NCBI GenBank assembly: GCA_003118195.1
Contig: BEXV01000443.1
Location: 213,304 to 233,349, forward strand
Origin: Hemicentrotus pulcherrimus
Taxonomy: Eukaryota > Echinodermata > Echinoidea > Camarodonta > Strongylocentrotidae
Direction of reading: 5' to 3'
DNA: 20,046 bases
Below the pieces are notes generated by a model. That model was given only the letters and a program-made list of their open reading frames with translations, was not told the DNA's origin and ran no database searches. A program made the translations under genes and the position numbers. Shown here piece by piece: positions 19,999 through 20,046 of the stretch; positions within the stretch are counted from its first letter, which is position 1; every line of letters begins with the position of its first letter.

Positions 19999-20046
19999 AA
20001 TGGCGAACCCAAGATTTTCTGACTGAGTGGGGATTGGGGGGGGGGG
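19999..20046 (+). mobile_element. Start of a second poly-G element, cut by the window edge
   Basis: CAATGGCGAACCCAAGATTT, then more sequence and at least 11 G up to the last base, resembles the common invertebrate DNA-transposon terminus of the type 'CAGTGGCGGATCCAGGATTTT...GGGGGGG'. It would sit in the third intron of the SEC14-like gene. The rest lies beyond the window. Confidence 0.35.

Overview
The window looks like AT-rich, intron-containing animal DNA, most likely from a marine invertebrate and best guessed as an echinoderm. The reasons are long stretches without open frames, many microsatellites (GA, TA, AGT, CAA, poly-G), scattered 'TAGGCCTA'-type words (about 4487, 7669 and 17276), poly-G-flanked transposon-like ends of the 'GTGGCGTAGCTA...GGGGCACGTGCCCC' kind, and GT-AG spliced exons of a metazoan SEC14-like gene. 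There is no bacterial or viral gene architecture. Most of the longer open frames are translations of simple repeats.

Layout. From 1 to about 9900 the window is mostly non-coding: purine tracts (2008-2243, 4524-4670), a long foldback (3316-3579), a retroposon-like 3' tail and a tRNA-like remnant (4900-5265), a compound GAA/AGT repeat (5678-6052), G-rich blocks (6611-6696), a CAAAAA repeat, a second retroposon-like tail on the minus strand (7888-7935), and a 380-bp element with terminal inverted repeats (9388-9767).

From about 10160 to 12730 there is evidence for a minus-strand gene. The strongest part is a 674-nt exon (10835 down to 10162) with good acceptor and donor signals, coding for an acidic, probably disordered segment that I do not recognise. 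A CpG-rich cluster with two CCAAT boxes on the minus strand (12540-12730) lies just upstream of a possible first exon (ATG at 12528). Those two exons cannot be spliced directly in frame, so their membership in one gene is unproven.

From 12750 to 18240 I see only simple repeats and unique AT-rich DNA. From 18365 to the right edge runs the 5' end of a plus-strand SEC14-like (SEC14L2/3/4 group) gene. Three consecutive coding exons join in phase and give the N-terminal 56 residues, including the CRAL-TRIO N-terminal helices. A TATA-like sequence and a bZIP-type palindrome lie 50-115 bp upstream. The gene continues beyond the window.

The two genes point away from each other (minus at about 10-12.5 kb, plus at 18.4 kb), with some 6 kb of repeat-bearing intergenic DNA between them. 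I found no previously undescribed multi-gene system. The items most worth checking are the unrecognised acidic exon, the near-complete foldback, and the TIR element.
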